A model generated the notes under the pieces. It ran no database searches. It was given only the letters and a program-made list of their open reading frames with translations, and had not been told where the DNA came from. Of a stretch of 64,000 nt of DNA, positions 34,381 to 43,199 are shown one piece after another. Each line of letters opens with the position of its first letter. The stretch's first letter is position 1. Position numbers and translations under genes: made by a program. The DNA comes from Palsa-504 sp963742795 (GTDB taxonomy: Bacteria; Actinomycetota; Actinomycetes; Streptosporangiales; Streptosporangiaceae), in contig CAVUNL010000006.1 in the NCBI GenBank assembly GCA_963742795.1, positions 1-64,000 of the forward strand. Direction: 5' to 3'.

Positions 34381-36642
34381 TCACCGCACGCTCACCCGGT
34401 TCCACGGCTGGAACCCGTTCTGGACCCCGCGCAGCGCCGGGCGGAGTTGCGGATAATGGCGCAACACGATGTCAATCATGGACGTCTCCTCCAGCCACGC
34501 CATGCCGGTCGGCGTATAGACCTCCGGCGTAAAGTCGGTGGTGAAGAAGCGGTCACTGTTCAGCCTGCGGGACGCCATGAGGATGAAAATACGGAAGGCG
34601 GTGTCGCTGAAGCCGAAACCAGCAGGCTTTTTCTCGGCCAGCATTCCGACTATCGTATCGACGGATTCGATGTCGCGGTAGATTCGGCGGAGTGCGGCGA
34701 GCTGGTCCGGATCATCGGTGAGTTCCTCGAAACTGCCGGCCGGCCGCACGTGAAGGAGCCGGCGGAACTGGTTATAGCGTGGCACGCCCAGCTCCCGGGT
34801 GCGCAGAATGTCGGTGGCCGCCAGGTCCATCAGCCGGTCATTATCTGGCCGCTGGAACTGCTGCAGGAAACGCGGGTAATTGTTCAGGACGAGCGCGCCG
34901 GGATGAGCGGTGGCGAAGCTGTAGATGATATCGCCCATGTCGATGCGCGCGGCCACCTCTTGCGCGTTGGGGCCGGCGATCTCCGGGAACGTATGCCCAG
35001 AAATCACCTGATCGTCGGCGGAACGCCGGAAGGTGTAGTCATCGGGGATGAGGGGATGCATCCGGTAAATGATCGAGAATTCCTCGGTGAGCGAGTACGG
35101 GACGCCGAAATGGTCCTGCGCGGAGCCGGGGATTCCGCTGAGTACCTCACTGCCGCTGATCCGGCCGAAGATCTGGTGAATCCGCTCCCCGGTGACGCCC
35201 CACCAGTTCGCGCTCATGCCCGTCACAGTGGTCGGGTGGGCGATGATGGCCGGTGTCCACTCGGTGGTGTGAATCTTCGCGATGAGCCCCGCGCTGATCA
35301 GCCGCGCCCGTTGGTAGAGCTCCTCATCGCTCCATTGCGGGTACGCCGACCTGAGCGCGTCGGCGATCGCGTTGTGTTCCCGGATGAACAGGGTGCTCAT
35401 CATGTTCAGTCCCAGCCACCAGCCCGGGACGAATGCCGGGCTCAGGGCCGGGTCGTCGGGCAGGACGAGCCGGTTGTCGGCGCCGATGAGCAGCTTGCCG
35501 TCCGCCCCGCTGCGCCGCGGCACCTGGTCTCCGGCGGTGGTGCCGCCGCCGTACAGCTGTGATGAGTCCCACCACGGTGTCTCGGTGTTGAGGAAGGTCT
35601 GCGGCCCGTCCTGGTCGGCCGTGCGGGTGGGATCGGGCAGCGTCTTCATCACCGTCAACGGCCGCTGCGGCCACGGGTCATCCGCGGCCAGGGGCAGCTC
35701 GAAAACGTGCTGCGGATCGCCGGCACCATGACTCAACCAGTCTTTCACCATGAACTGGATCCAGGCGGCCGCCAGCAGGTTCAGGCTCGTCGCCGGAATG
35801 AAGTCATGCCGGGTCAGCAGTTCCCGGCTGACCTCACGCGGGTTCGGGTCCAGGATTTTGTCCGGCGCTTCCTGATATCCGTACTGCAGGGGCACGTTAC
35901 GGCCGAAACGGGTGCCCGCCACGCCCATCGCCGGGCTGCGAAGGTCGTTGTAGGCACCGTCGGGCGTCCGCGCGGTGAGGGTCTCGGGTGTCGGCGCAGG
36001 GAGCTTGGGCGTGACCGCCATCGGCAGGCCGCTTGTGTCATAGAGGTTGCGCTGCCGCAAGATGTTCCGCAGGCCGATGAGAACAAGCAAGCCGACGGGC
36101 TTCGGCAGCTTGTCCCAGCCGGCTTTCTGGTCGGCCGTTTGCGCGGCCTGGTCATACAGGCGCCACCAGAAAGTGTTCCGGTAGCCAGTGCTGGAATTGG
36201 CGGGCTCGGTCACGATGTCACCTTCGCTTCGCTCCGCGAGATACGCCGTGACCGCGAGGCCGGTATTTGCCGCAGAGATCAATGTGATCGCGATCGCCCA
36301 GGGCCGCCGCACCCGGCCGCTGAGTCCCAAGGCTGCTGCGGTGGCCGTGTCGCTGGCGTGGATGATGATGGCCTGCCCGAGCGCGCGGCGAAGCGGGGCG
36401 CCGGATAGGGCGAGGAGATCGACACCAAGGACGACGGTTCGGATCCCGAACATCCGCAGACCGTAGACCGCTGCATTGTCGCTGGCTGGCGACTCGCCGA
36501 ACCTGCGGATGATGACGGACGGCGCGGTCAGCGCCACGGAACCGTTGACGATCCGAATGCCCGCCAGTGCGTACCGGGCGACCCGTCCGATGCGGGCGGC
36601 TTTGTCTTCGGCGCGCTGCGCCTGCGTTGGATCCATGGCCAT
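34381..36642 (-). CDS. Animal-type haem peroxidase / fatty-acid dioxygenase-like, fused to a 4-TM domain
   Basis: This is 753 aa. Residues ~10-145 form four membrane helices in a DUF4267-like pattern (YALAGIRIVNGSVALTAPSV; YGLRMFGIRTVVLGVDLLAL). The rest is a bacterial member of the cyclo-oxygenase/animal peroxidase superfamily: LNLLAAAWIQFMVKDWLSHG, PWWDSSQLYGGGT, TLFIREHNAIADAL and EFSIIYRMHPLIPDDY. In the last, Tyr526 and His529 correspond to the radical Tyr and proximal His of COX. The distal His position (H-D-W in relatives) is Lys300 here. The start forms TGATG with the patatin stop; ATG 36636 is an alternative. Confidence 0.82.
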   Translation of the reverse strand: MAMDPTQAQRAEDKAARIGRVARYALAGIRIVNGSVALTAPSVIIRRFGESPASDNAAVYGLRMFGIRTVVLGVDLLALSGAPLRRALGQAIIIHASDTATAAALGLSGRVRRPWAIAITLISAANTGLAVTAYLAERSEGDIVTEPANSSTGYRNTFWWRLYDQAAQTADQKAGWDKLPKPVGLLVLIGLRNILRQRNLYDTSGLPMAVTPKLPAPTPETLTARTPDGAYNDLRSPAMGVAGTRFGRNVPLQYGYQEAPDKILDPNPREVSRELLTRHDFIPATSLNLLAAAWIQFMVKDWLSHGAGDPQHVFELPLAADDPWPQRPLTVMKTLPDPTRTADQDGPQTFLNTETPWWDSSQLYGGGTTAGDQVPRRSGADGKLLIGADNRLVLPDDPALSPAFVPGWWLGLNMMSTLFIREHNAIADALRSAYPQWSDEELYQRARLISAGLIAKIHTTEWTPAIIAHPTTVTGMSANWWGVTGERIHQIFGRISGSEVLSGIPGSAQDHFGVPYSLTEEFSIIYRMHPLIPDDYTFRRSADDQVISGHTFPEIAGPNAQEVAARIDMGDIIYSFATAHPGALVLNNYPRFLQQFQRPDNDRLMDLAATDILRTRELGVPRYNQFRRLLHVRPAGSFEELTDDPDQLAALRRIYRDIESVDTIVGMLAEKKPAGFGFSDTAFRIFILMASRRLNSDRFFTTDFTPEVYTPTGMAWLEETSMIDIVLRHYPQLRPALRGVQNGFQPWNRVSVR

Positions 36643-39131
36643 CACCTTCCCGGTGCGTTGCCGAGGACATGGCAGGTGCCAGGCCGGCGGGGACAGGCAG
36701 TGAGGGGCGGCGTGCACCCCTTCGCGGCCGCCAGGACGGCGGCCTCGCCGAGCTCGTGGTAGGCCTCGAACTCGGCGGCGTCGTACAGCTGCTCCAGCGT
36801 GCTATCACACGGGTAGGTCGAGTGCTCCTGGGCGTAGGCGAGGACGTCCCACGGTGCTTCGGTCCACCAGCCGAGCTTGCACACCCAGATGTCACCCTCG
36901 TCGGGCAGCCCGGGGCGCCCGGGCGCCCTGCTGAACGTGCCGTAGGCGAACGGGTGGACCACCTGGCCCGGCTTCAGCCCCGTGCCGCCCTTGGTCATCG
37001 TGGTGGGATCGAGGGTGACGCTCACTCCGGCGTCGCTCCTGGCCAGGGCGATGGAGCCGCCGAGGGTGAACCACGTGTCGGCCTGGTCACCGGAAGCGTC
37101 CAGCACCACGATGTGCCGTGCGCCGCGGCGCAGCGCCTCGACCAGGCCGAGGTTGTCGTAGTGGCCGCCGTCGGTCACGTACATCCACGTCTCGCGGTAG
37201 CTCAGGTGGCCGGCGGCCTCGGACCACAGCAGGCCGACCGTGGGCTGCATCAGCCGGTACCAGAGCTCCCCGGTGAGCTTGCCGTGGAGCCTGAGGTCGA
37301 GGACATGGGCCCAGAGCCTGGCTTCCCGGTCGGCGTTCAGGTCCGCCTTGCGGCCCCAGAGCGGGTGCGGCGACAGATACCACAGCAGCAACAGCAGCGG
37401 CCGCCGCGTCCACGCCCGGTCGGGTGGCCCGGGGATGCCTTTTGCCTGGTCATCGATCCGCTTCCGCGCTTCCCGGACCAGTGCAGGGTGCGGCAGCCAC
37501 ACGCCGAGGCGGACGTTCGTCGCGGTGAGCAGAATCCGGTAAGCCTGCCGCGTCGCGGAGCCCATCAGCGGCGAGACGGCCGCCCCGCTGATCGCCGAGA
37601 TGTCGAACAGGGTGCTCCGGCGCTGGCCGACGAGCGCCTCGTAGTCGGACGTCAGGGCCTGGGCGTCAGCCTCGCCTTCGGCGCAGGTTTCGCGGCGCAA
37701 GGTGACGTGCTCCGGGTCGAAGCTGACGCAGAAACCGCCGCTGCCGGGCGGCACCTCGCGGTCCGCGTTGATGTTGGCGGTTCCGCAGATCACCAGGCTG
37801 GGTTCTTCGGCGGCGCCCCTGTGGTCCCGAAGCTCGGACAGATGGGTCGCGGCGGCCTCGGCGAACAGGCGGCGCGCGTGCACCGGGTTGCGCTCCTGCG
37901 CCGCCCGCCGCGTGACGGCGAACGCGTTGGCCAGCCGCCACCGGTAGACATCGTGCAGCGACATACGGTTGACGTTCACGGCGGCCCGGCCGAAGATCAT
38001 CACGGCCAGCGCGGCGATCACCTGCAGGAGCTGGGCCGCGGTGAATCCGGACCGGGCGCCGTCGCTGATCCACAGCAGCGCGAGCACCGCGCCGCCCAGG
38101 ACGATCACGGCGCTGGCCAGCCACGGCAGGAGCCGCTGGCGCAGCCAGCCGGCCACTTGGGTGAGCAGGCTCGCCTGCCCGGCCGCCGCCGAGTTCGCCG
38201 GGCCGCTCAGCGCGTTCCACTTGGCGATCCCGGCCTGGCAGAACTTGGCGATCGCCGCGACCGCGGCGACCAGGCCGGTCACCGCCGCGGCCGACCAGGC
38301 CGGCCTCACGCCGAACCCGAGGGCGCGCGCCACCGTGCCGAACGATCCGGTGCTGCGGGTCAGCCACGAGATCAGCGGCGGGGCCGCGAGCATGGCCAGG
38401 GCCAGGCCTGCCGTCAGGAGAGCAGCCCAGCTCACCACCGTCGCGCGGTTGGCGCTGCGGTCCGGGTCGTCCGGCTTCAGCCAGGACCACCACCGCGAGC
38501 CGGTGGCGGGCCGCAGCGGCGGCTCAAGCGTCAGCCACCAGAACGCGAACAGCACCAGCGTGATCCCGGCCGCGATCACCGTGGGCAGCCACCACGCGGT
38601 CCCGGTCGCCGCGGCCGTCATCGCGCGCGACCCCGACGGGACCAGCACGCCCTGCCAGCGCAGCAGCCAGCCCCAGGCGTGCGTGAACGCGTAGAACGGG
38701 GCGGCCACGATGATGAACGTGACGATCGCGCCGAGCAGCAGTGACAGCACGCCGACCAGGACCGTCGCGCCGTTGGGCGCGATGTAGCGGGTGTTATCGC
38801 GGAAGTTCCGCTCTTCGGCGGTACCGGGAGCGTAGGCGTGAGGCACCGTGCCGGGCGGCAGGTCGTGCGCCACGAGTGCGCGGGAGGAGGCGATGTAGCT
38901 TCCGCCGGACACCCCGACGATCCACTTGGCGGTCTCGAGAAGACCGCCGCTGTCGAGACTCTGCAGTGCCCCCAGGCAGTAGGCAGCGGACCGGATGCCA
39001 CCCCCCGAGCAGCAGATGGCCCAGTCGCCGCCGCCCGTCGCACCCGCGTCGGCGGCGGGCACCGCCCCGTCCCGCGCGGGCCGCGCCGCGTCAATCCCGG
39101 CTGCCTGTGGACTTGACGTCAATGACCTCAT
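36642..39131 (-). CDS. Membrane-bound patatin-like phospholipase
   Basis: This is 829 aa. The patatin nucleophile region is split by membrane segments. The oxyanion loop CSGGGIRS (~42-48) and nucleophile elbow GVSGGS (Ser75) lie at the N-terminus. Then come about eight helices (VLVGVLSLLLGAIVTFIIVA and others) and a C-terminal catalytic part with TDGGHYDNLGLVEALRRGAR carrying the dyad Asp. Such enzymes free fatty acids from phospholipids. It is the first gene of the six-gene operon. The ATG at 39131 has GAGGGAGG 5-6 nt upstream; the next gene starts within its stop. Confidence 0.82.
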   Translation of the reverse strand: MRSLTSSPQAAGIDAARPARDGAVPAADAGATGGGDWAICCSGGGIRSAAYCLGALQSLDSGGLLETAKWIVGVSGGSYIASSRALVAHDLPPGTVPHAYAPGTAEERNFRDNTRYIAPNGATVLVGVLSLLLGAIVTFIIVAAPFYAFTHAWGWLLRWQGVLVPSGSRAMTAAATGTAWWLPTVIAAGITLVLFAFWWLTLEPPLRPATGSRWWSWLKPDDPDRSANRATVVSWAALLTAGLALAMLAAPPLISWLTRSTGSFGTVARALGFGVRPAWSAAAVTGLVAAVAAIAKFCQAGIAKWNALSGPANSAAAGQASLLTQVAGWLRQRLLPWLASAVIVLGGAVLALLWISDGARSGFTAAQLLQVIAALAVMIFGRAAVNVNRMSLHDVYRWRLANAFAVTRRAAQERNPVHARRLFAEAAATHLSELRDHRGAAEEPSLVICGTANINADREVPPGSGGFCVSFDPEHVTLRRETCAEGEADAQALTSDYEALVGQRRSTLFDISAISGAAVSPLMGSATRQAYRILLTATNVRLGVWLPHPALVREARKRIDDQAKGIPGPPDRAWTRRPLLLLLWYLSPHPLWGRKADLNADREARLWAHVLDLRLHGKLTGELWYRLMQPTVGLLWSEAAGHLSYRETWMYVTDGGHYDNLGLVEALRRGARHIVVLDASGDQADTWFTLGGSIALARSDAGVSVTLDPTTMTKGGTGLKPGQVVHPFAYGTFSRAPGRPGLPDEGDIWVCKLGWWTEAPWDVLAYAQEHSTYPCDSTLEQLYDAAEFEAYHELGEAAVLAAAKGCTPPLTACPRRPGTCHVLGNAPGR

Positions 39132-39606
39132 GCCGCCTCCCTCGGACCAAACACCAGGCGTATCGCACCGGGCATGCGTATCGCACCGGGCATTTAGCGG
39201 TACGGAGGTAGCGGAATCCTCCCTGATACGTGCTCGCGGTGCGAAACACGGAATTGCGAGGTCAGCTGTTCGGGCCGACCTCCGACAGGCCGAGCGCCAG
39301 GCCAGCCAGCGGATCGGTGCGCCCATGATCGCCGGGATTGACAGGCACCATTCACGCGAGTATCACCAGACTTACAAGAACTCATCAGCTGCGGGAAGAA
39401 CGCGATCGAGGTCAGGACCCTGGGAAATCTATTGGGCACACCATTCTCTGGAACCTCTGCCGCCTCGATAGTGGCGGCCAGGCGAAAGCCTTAGCAGCGT
39501 TCGGCGGCGAGACGGGCCTCGTAGCCCGGTCATGGCAGCAGCGAGTGACTTCGCGCGAAATGCGGAGCGGAATAATCCAAGGAGGAGCACGAGGGGGGCG
39601 GGCCTT
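39132..39606. promoter_or_regulatory. Divergent control region with an 18-bp tandem repeat
   Basis: This interval separates the patatin operon (minus) and the NTPase gene (plus). Two perfect 18-mers GCGTATCGCACCGGGCAT stand head to tail at 39158-39193, 27 bp before the patatin start, and may be an operator. Before the NTPase lies GGAGGAGC (39579-39586) and a GAGGGGGGCG stretch. No coding frame is convincing in between. Confidence 0.6.
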
Positions 39607-42600
39607 ATGAGAGCAGTAAATCGCGCATCCAGGCGTGTGCGTTCGTGGGCGAGGAGGTTGCTATCCCTCCTCGAGTGGCCGGTTACGTGGGTCGTGCGCA
39701 GGCGTACGATGCATCAGTCGGCCAGGGGAAGTATCGACACGTCGAGACCATGGCGCCGCAGGGGATCCATGGTGACCCTGGAGATCCTTTCCTACCTTGG
39801 TGCGATAGCCCTTGTCGTCGTCGTGGTGTGGTCCCTTGTCGTCATGCTCCTCGGCCCGGGGATCCTGACCAACCTCAATAATCGCTGTGACTACTACAGT
39901 GCGGCGTGCGGCGCCGAAGTCGGGTTCCTTATACCGCTCCTTTTGGTGGCCCTGGCCTCGGCGATATTCCTCTTCTACCGGCTCCGTCACGTGACGTCTC
40001 CGGTGGTCCGCAAAGCGAAGAACAGCCCGCAGGACCTGGTCCAGACCTCCGCGCCGGATATTGGTGAGATCGTCGGCCGCGACGAGCTGTGCCGGGTGAT
40101 CATGGACGATATACATGACCCTGATACTCGTCGGCCGCACTTGCTGGTCGGTGGCGTGGGCGCGGGCAAGACGGCAGTCCTGGTCCAGCTGACGAGGCTC
40201 CTCGCCGACCATCACGCCGTCCCGGTGCCGATCCGGTTGCGAGATGCCACGGACAACCTGAACTTTCGGGAAATGGCTCATGCCCGATTCCTCGCCATGG
40301 CGGAAAGCGGCATGCTGTCCGCGGACGATGCCGAGAAAGTCTGGAGACAGCTGAGTAAGGACGACAAGATCGTCGTCATCGCCGACGGCCTTGAGGAGGC
40401 CCTCACCGAAGGCAGTGCCAGCGTTCACGAGGACCGTGACAACCTCATCAGGATCGCGATTCGCCGCGCACGCGAGCTTCGCTTGCCGCTGATCATCGCG
40501 TCCCGCCCGCATGACCCCCTGCGCGGCGCGGATGCCACGATCATGGAGTTGGAACCGCTGAGTGAAGAGGCGGCTCTCGAATATATCGATCCAGGCCAAA
40601 ACAGCGTCGACGCACGCTGGCTGGACTGGATCGTGGAAACCGCAGCCCTGACCGAGTTGCCGCTGTACCTCCAGATCACCCGGCAATTGTCTCGGCGTGA
40701 CCGGCTCGATTACCTCTCGTCCGACCGGTCTGCGCAGGTGGATATGCGCAGCATGGACCGCTCGAAACTGCGGCTTCACTTGCTCGCCACATGGATGGAA
40801 GCGCTGTTCGATGGCCACCTGCTGGGCGCTGTGTCGCTGAACAGCGCCGAACGTGAAGCCACCGTGGAGTGGCTTTCAGCGCTGGCCTGCATCGGACTGC
40901 TGAGAGACACTATCGACGTCAAGTACGAACATTACTATGAGGATGAGCCAGCCAATCAGCCGGAAGTGACCCAGCAGCCGAAATACCGGGAAATCGACCA
41001 CCAGATCCAAGGCTTTCTGGAGGACAAGCTTCCTCGTCGTCACCTTGACATCCGGCTGGCCGTCACGTGGGGAGACCGGCTCAACCTGGTAGAGGCGCAC
41101 GGCGATGGCCTGCGTTTCCGGCATAGCATCATGCAGGCGTACCTCGCATCCCGTTTCATGAGCACCGCTCTGCAGGACAGAAAATTCCAGCAGGACGCGA
41201 TGGTCAGCCTGAGGAGCCCCGCGCGGGAGCTCCTTATCGCATTGGTTCTGTACGCCCGTTCTGTGCCCGGACAGCCCGATCCCATCCGCAGGCCCTTCCA
41301 CCGGAGAACGCAGACCTCATCCAGGCCGGTGCTCGGCTGCGACGTCACATCAATCCGTGAGGTTCTCTTCTGCTGCGCCGCTGAGGCTAAGGACGACGTC
41401 AAGAAGCTCGACCTGTATGCGGCTGCGCTAGAGATCGACAGCTTCCTCGACAAGCCCCGACACGAGGAGATTGCGAGAAGTGTCGCAGACGGCTGGGAAA
41501 GCATCCGCAGCGGCGACCAGCGAACCATCGACGAGGCGAAACTGGGACTGGTTTTCCGCTTCGGTGATGCGGTGCGAACGGTCGCCGACCGTCCCGCCCG
41601 CGGCCTGAGTAAGCTTGACCCAGCCTATAGGGAGCTGCTCGAAATGGCGCGCGACGAGCCATCTTACCCTATCCGCCTCGCCATCGCGCAAGAAATCGGA
41701 GCGGGCGGTGACGAAGCTTTCCGGATTCTTCGCCAGCCATCTTATAACGAACCCGGGATTACGTGGACGAATGCCGCATGGCCGAACAGGACGGCAAATG
41801 ACAAGACGGGCGGGACCGGCAAATCAAGGAACACGGACAAGAATCGCACGTCGCGGGGACGCACCTTCTGTGCCTGGCTGACACCGCTCTTGGTTGGTTC
41901 GGTAAACGACTTCAGGGACGAAACGCGTCAGGAACTCGGACGCTGGCTTGATCACGTCGGGCGAGATCAAGAAGGTGGCGGGAATTATTTCCACCTCTCG
42001 CTGGAGGTGGCGCTTGCGCAGGGTTTCAAGTACGCGGCCAATCGCCGGCTCCGCCACCCGCACGCCCTTCCGGGGACCAGGGACTACTTGGCGGAACAAG
42101 CCATGGAGATGCTCAAGAGGGCCCGCTTCTGGTTCACGCAGCTCACCTTGATCCATGCGCTCTGCTTGTGGGAGATGCCGGATACGAGCATGTCCGGGGA
42201 AGACACAGCCGACCGTCGCAGTAACGGCAACAATGCGGCGGAAAGCGGGGCCCACCAGCATGGCTCGAATCCCGAGGCGACCGTGGCACACTGGCTGGCG
42301 GTCGCGAGGAACGGGAAGCATCCGTTCGTCGCCGAGGCGGGCAAACTAGCCGTCGAAGCACTCAAGACCGGCCATCCCGAACGATTCCTGTGGATAGACG
42401 AGAGCGGCATCGTCTCCAGCGTGGGTTCGCGCGTAGCGCAGGCAACCAAGGACCGGAAACACCATCTGTGGATCCCGCCGTCGGCCGGCTGGGCGGCACT
42501 TGACCCGCGCGCTCAGCAACTGGTCGCCGACGTGCTCCTGCTCCTGAACCTCGCCGAACGCGGGGAAGGGCCGGACGAGATCGAGCAGCGTCTCGGGCGC

Positions 42601-42921
42601 GTCGAGGGCAGTGACCTGCCGCTCTGTTTCACCCGCGATCGCGATCCTCTTGACCCCACAATGACGGTCGGGGGCCTGTTCAAGGCGCCGGGCAAGAACT
42701 GCATAGACGGCTGCCGACACCGGCTGTGTCCGTATCCGCCTGCTGGAGTTCAGACGTACCGATCAGAGCTGAGCGAGGCCTTCTGCCGAGGTCAGCAGAC
42801 CCTGTTGACCAGGGGTCTGTCGGCTCCGTGGCAGACGATTCCCCGGACCGACCTGAAGCGCTTCTGGGAGCAGATGGCCGACCGGGCGCGCGGCGCCAGC
42901 ACGGATCCCGATCGCGACTGA
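39607..42921 (+). CDS. Membrane-anchored NACHT/STAND-like P-loop NTPase
   Basis: This is 1104 aa. Two N-terminal membrane helices (about 57-82, LGAIALVVVVVWSLVVMLLG; about 102-122, FLIPLLLVALASAIFLFYRL) precede the NTPase. Walker A is GGVGAGKT (182-189), Walker B IVVIADGLEE (255-264), and a LIIASRPH sensor strand follows. About 700 residues of helical sequence follow (YLQITRQLSRRDRLDYLSSD; FRHSIMQAYLASRF). The layout fits signal-transducing ATPases that oligomerise on sensing a ligand; some defend against phage. The ATG at 39607 was chosen; the frame is open 25 codons earlier. It is divergent from the lipid operon. Confidence 0.75.
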   Translation: MRAVNRASRRVRSWARRLLSLLEWPVTWVVRRRTMHQSARGSIDTSRPWRRRGSMVTLEILSYLGAIALVVVVVWSLVVMLLGPGILTNLNNRCDYYSAACGAEVGFLIPLLLVALASAIFLFYRLRHVTSPVVRKAKNSPQDLVQTSAPDIGEIVGRDELCRVIMDDIHDPDTRRPHLLVGGVGAGKTAVLVQLTRLLADHHAVPVPIRLRDATDNLNFREMAHARFLAMAESGMLSADDAEKVWRQLSKDDKIVVIADGLEEALTEGSASVHEDRDNLIRIAIRRARELRLPLIIASRPHDPLRGADATIMELEPLSEEAALEYIDPGQNSVDARWLDWIVETAALTELPLYLQITRQLSRRDRLDYLSSDRSAQVDMRSMDRSKLRLHLLATWMEALFDGHLLGAVSLNSAEREATVEWLSALACIGLLRDTIDVKYEHYYEDEPANQPEVTQQPKYREIDHQIQGFLEDKLPRRHLDIRLAVTWGDRLNLVEAHGDGLRFRHSIMQAYLASRFMSTALQDRKFQQDAMVSLRSPARELLIALVLYARSVPGQPDPIRRPFHRRTQTSSRPVLGCDVTSIREVLFCCAAEAKDDVKKLDLYAAALEIDSFLDKPRHEEIARSVADGWESIRSGDQRTIDEAKLGLVFRFGDAVRTVADRPARGLSKLDPAYRELLEMARDEPSYPIRLAIAQEIGAGGDEAFRILRQPSYNEPGITWTNAAWPNRTANDKTGGTGKSRNTDKNRTSRGRTFCAWLTPLLVGSVNDFRDETRQELGRWLDHVGRDQEGGGNYFHLSLEVALAQGFKYAANRRLRHPHALPGTRDYLAEQAMEMLKRARFWFTQLTLIHALCLWEMPDTSMSGEDTADRRSNGNNAAESGAHQHGSNPEATVAHWLAVARNGKHPFVAEAGKLAVEALKTGHPERFLWIDESGIVSSVGSRVAQATKDRKHHLWIPPSAGWAALDPRAQQLVADVLLLLNLAERGEGPDEIEQRLGRVEGSDLPLCFTRDRDPLDPTMTVGGLFKAPGKNCIDGCRHRLCPYPPAGVQTYRSELSEAFCRGQQTLLTRGLSAPWQTIPRTDLKRFWEQMADRARGASTDPDRD

Positions 42922-43199
42922 TACCCGGCAGCGTAGCTGCGCAGCGGCCGCGGATACGGTGTCGGCTCGTTGGGATGGAAAGCAGGGCCGACGCCGGAGC
43001 TGGGCTCGGGACCAGTGGCGGCATGCTGCGATCCTTGGACGGCGCCGACCCTGCCGCTCGAGGGCGAGGTCATCGGCAGCTACCCCCTCTGACTCGATCC
43101 ATGCGCAGCGCTCGGCGGCGACGGCCTGCATCCGCTGTGGCATGAGGCCCGCCTGCCACCAGAATCCCTGGGCCGCGTGCTGGCACTAGATCCGGGGTG

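Noticed and set aside
33219..34532. A 437-codon plus-strand open frame
   Set aside because: It is antisense to the 422-aa operon gene, with low-complexity Arg/Gly/His sequence.
36567..38744. A 725-codon plus-strand open frame
   Set aside because: It is the antisense of the patatin gene; its composition (long Gly/Arg/His runs, no domain) is typical of GC-rich shadow frames.
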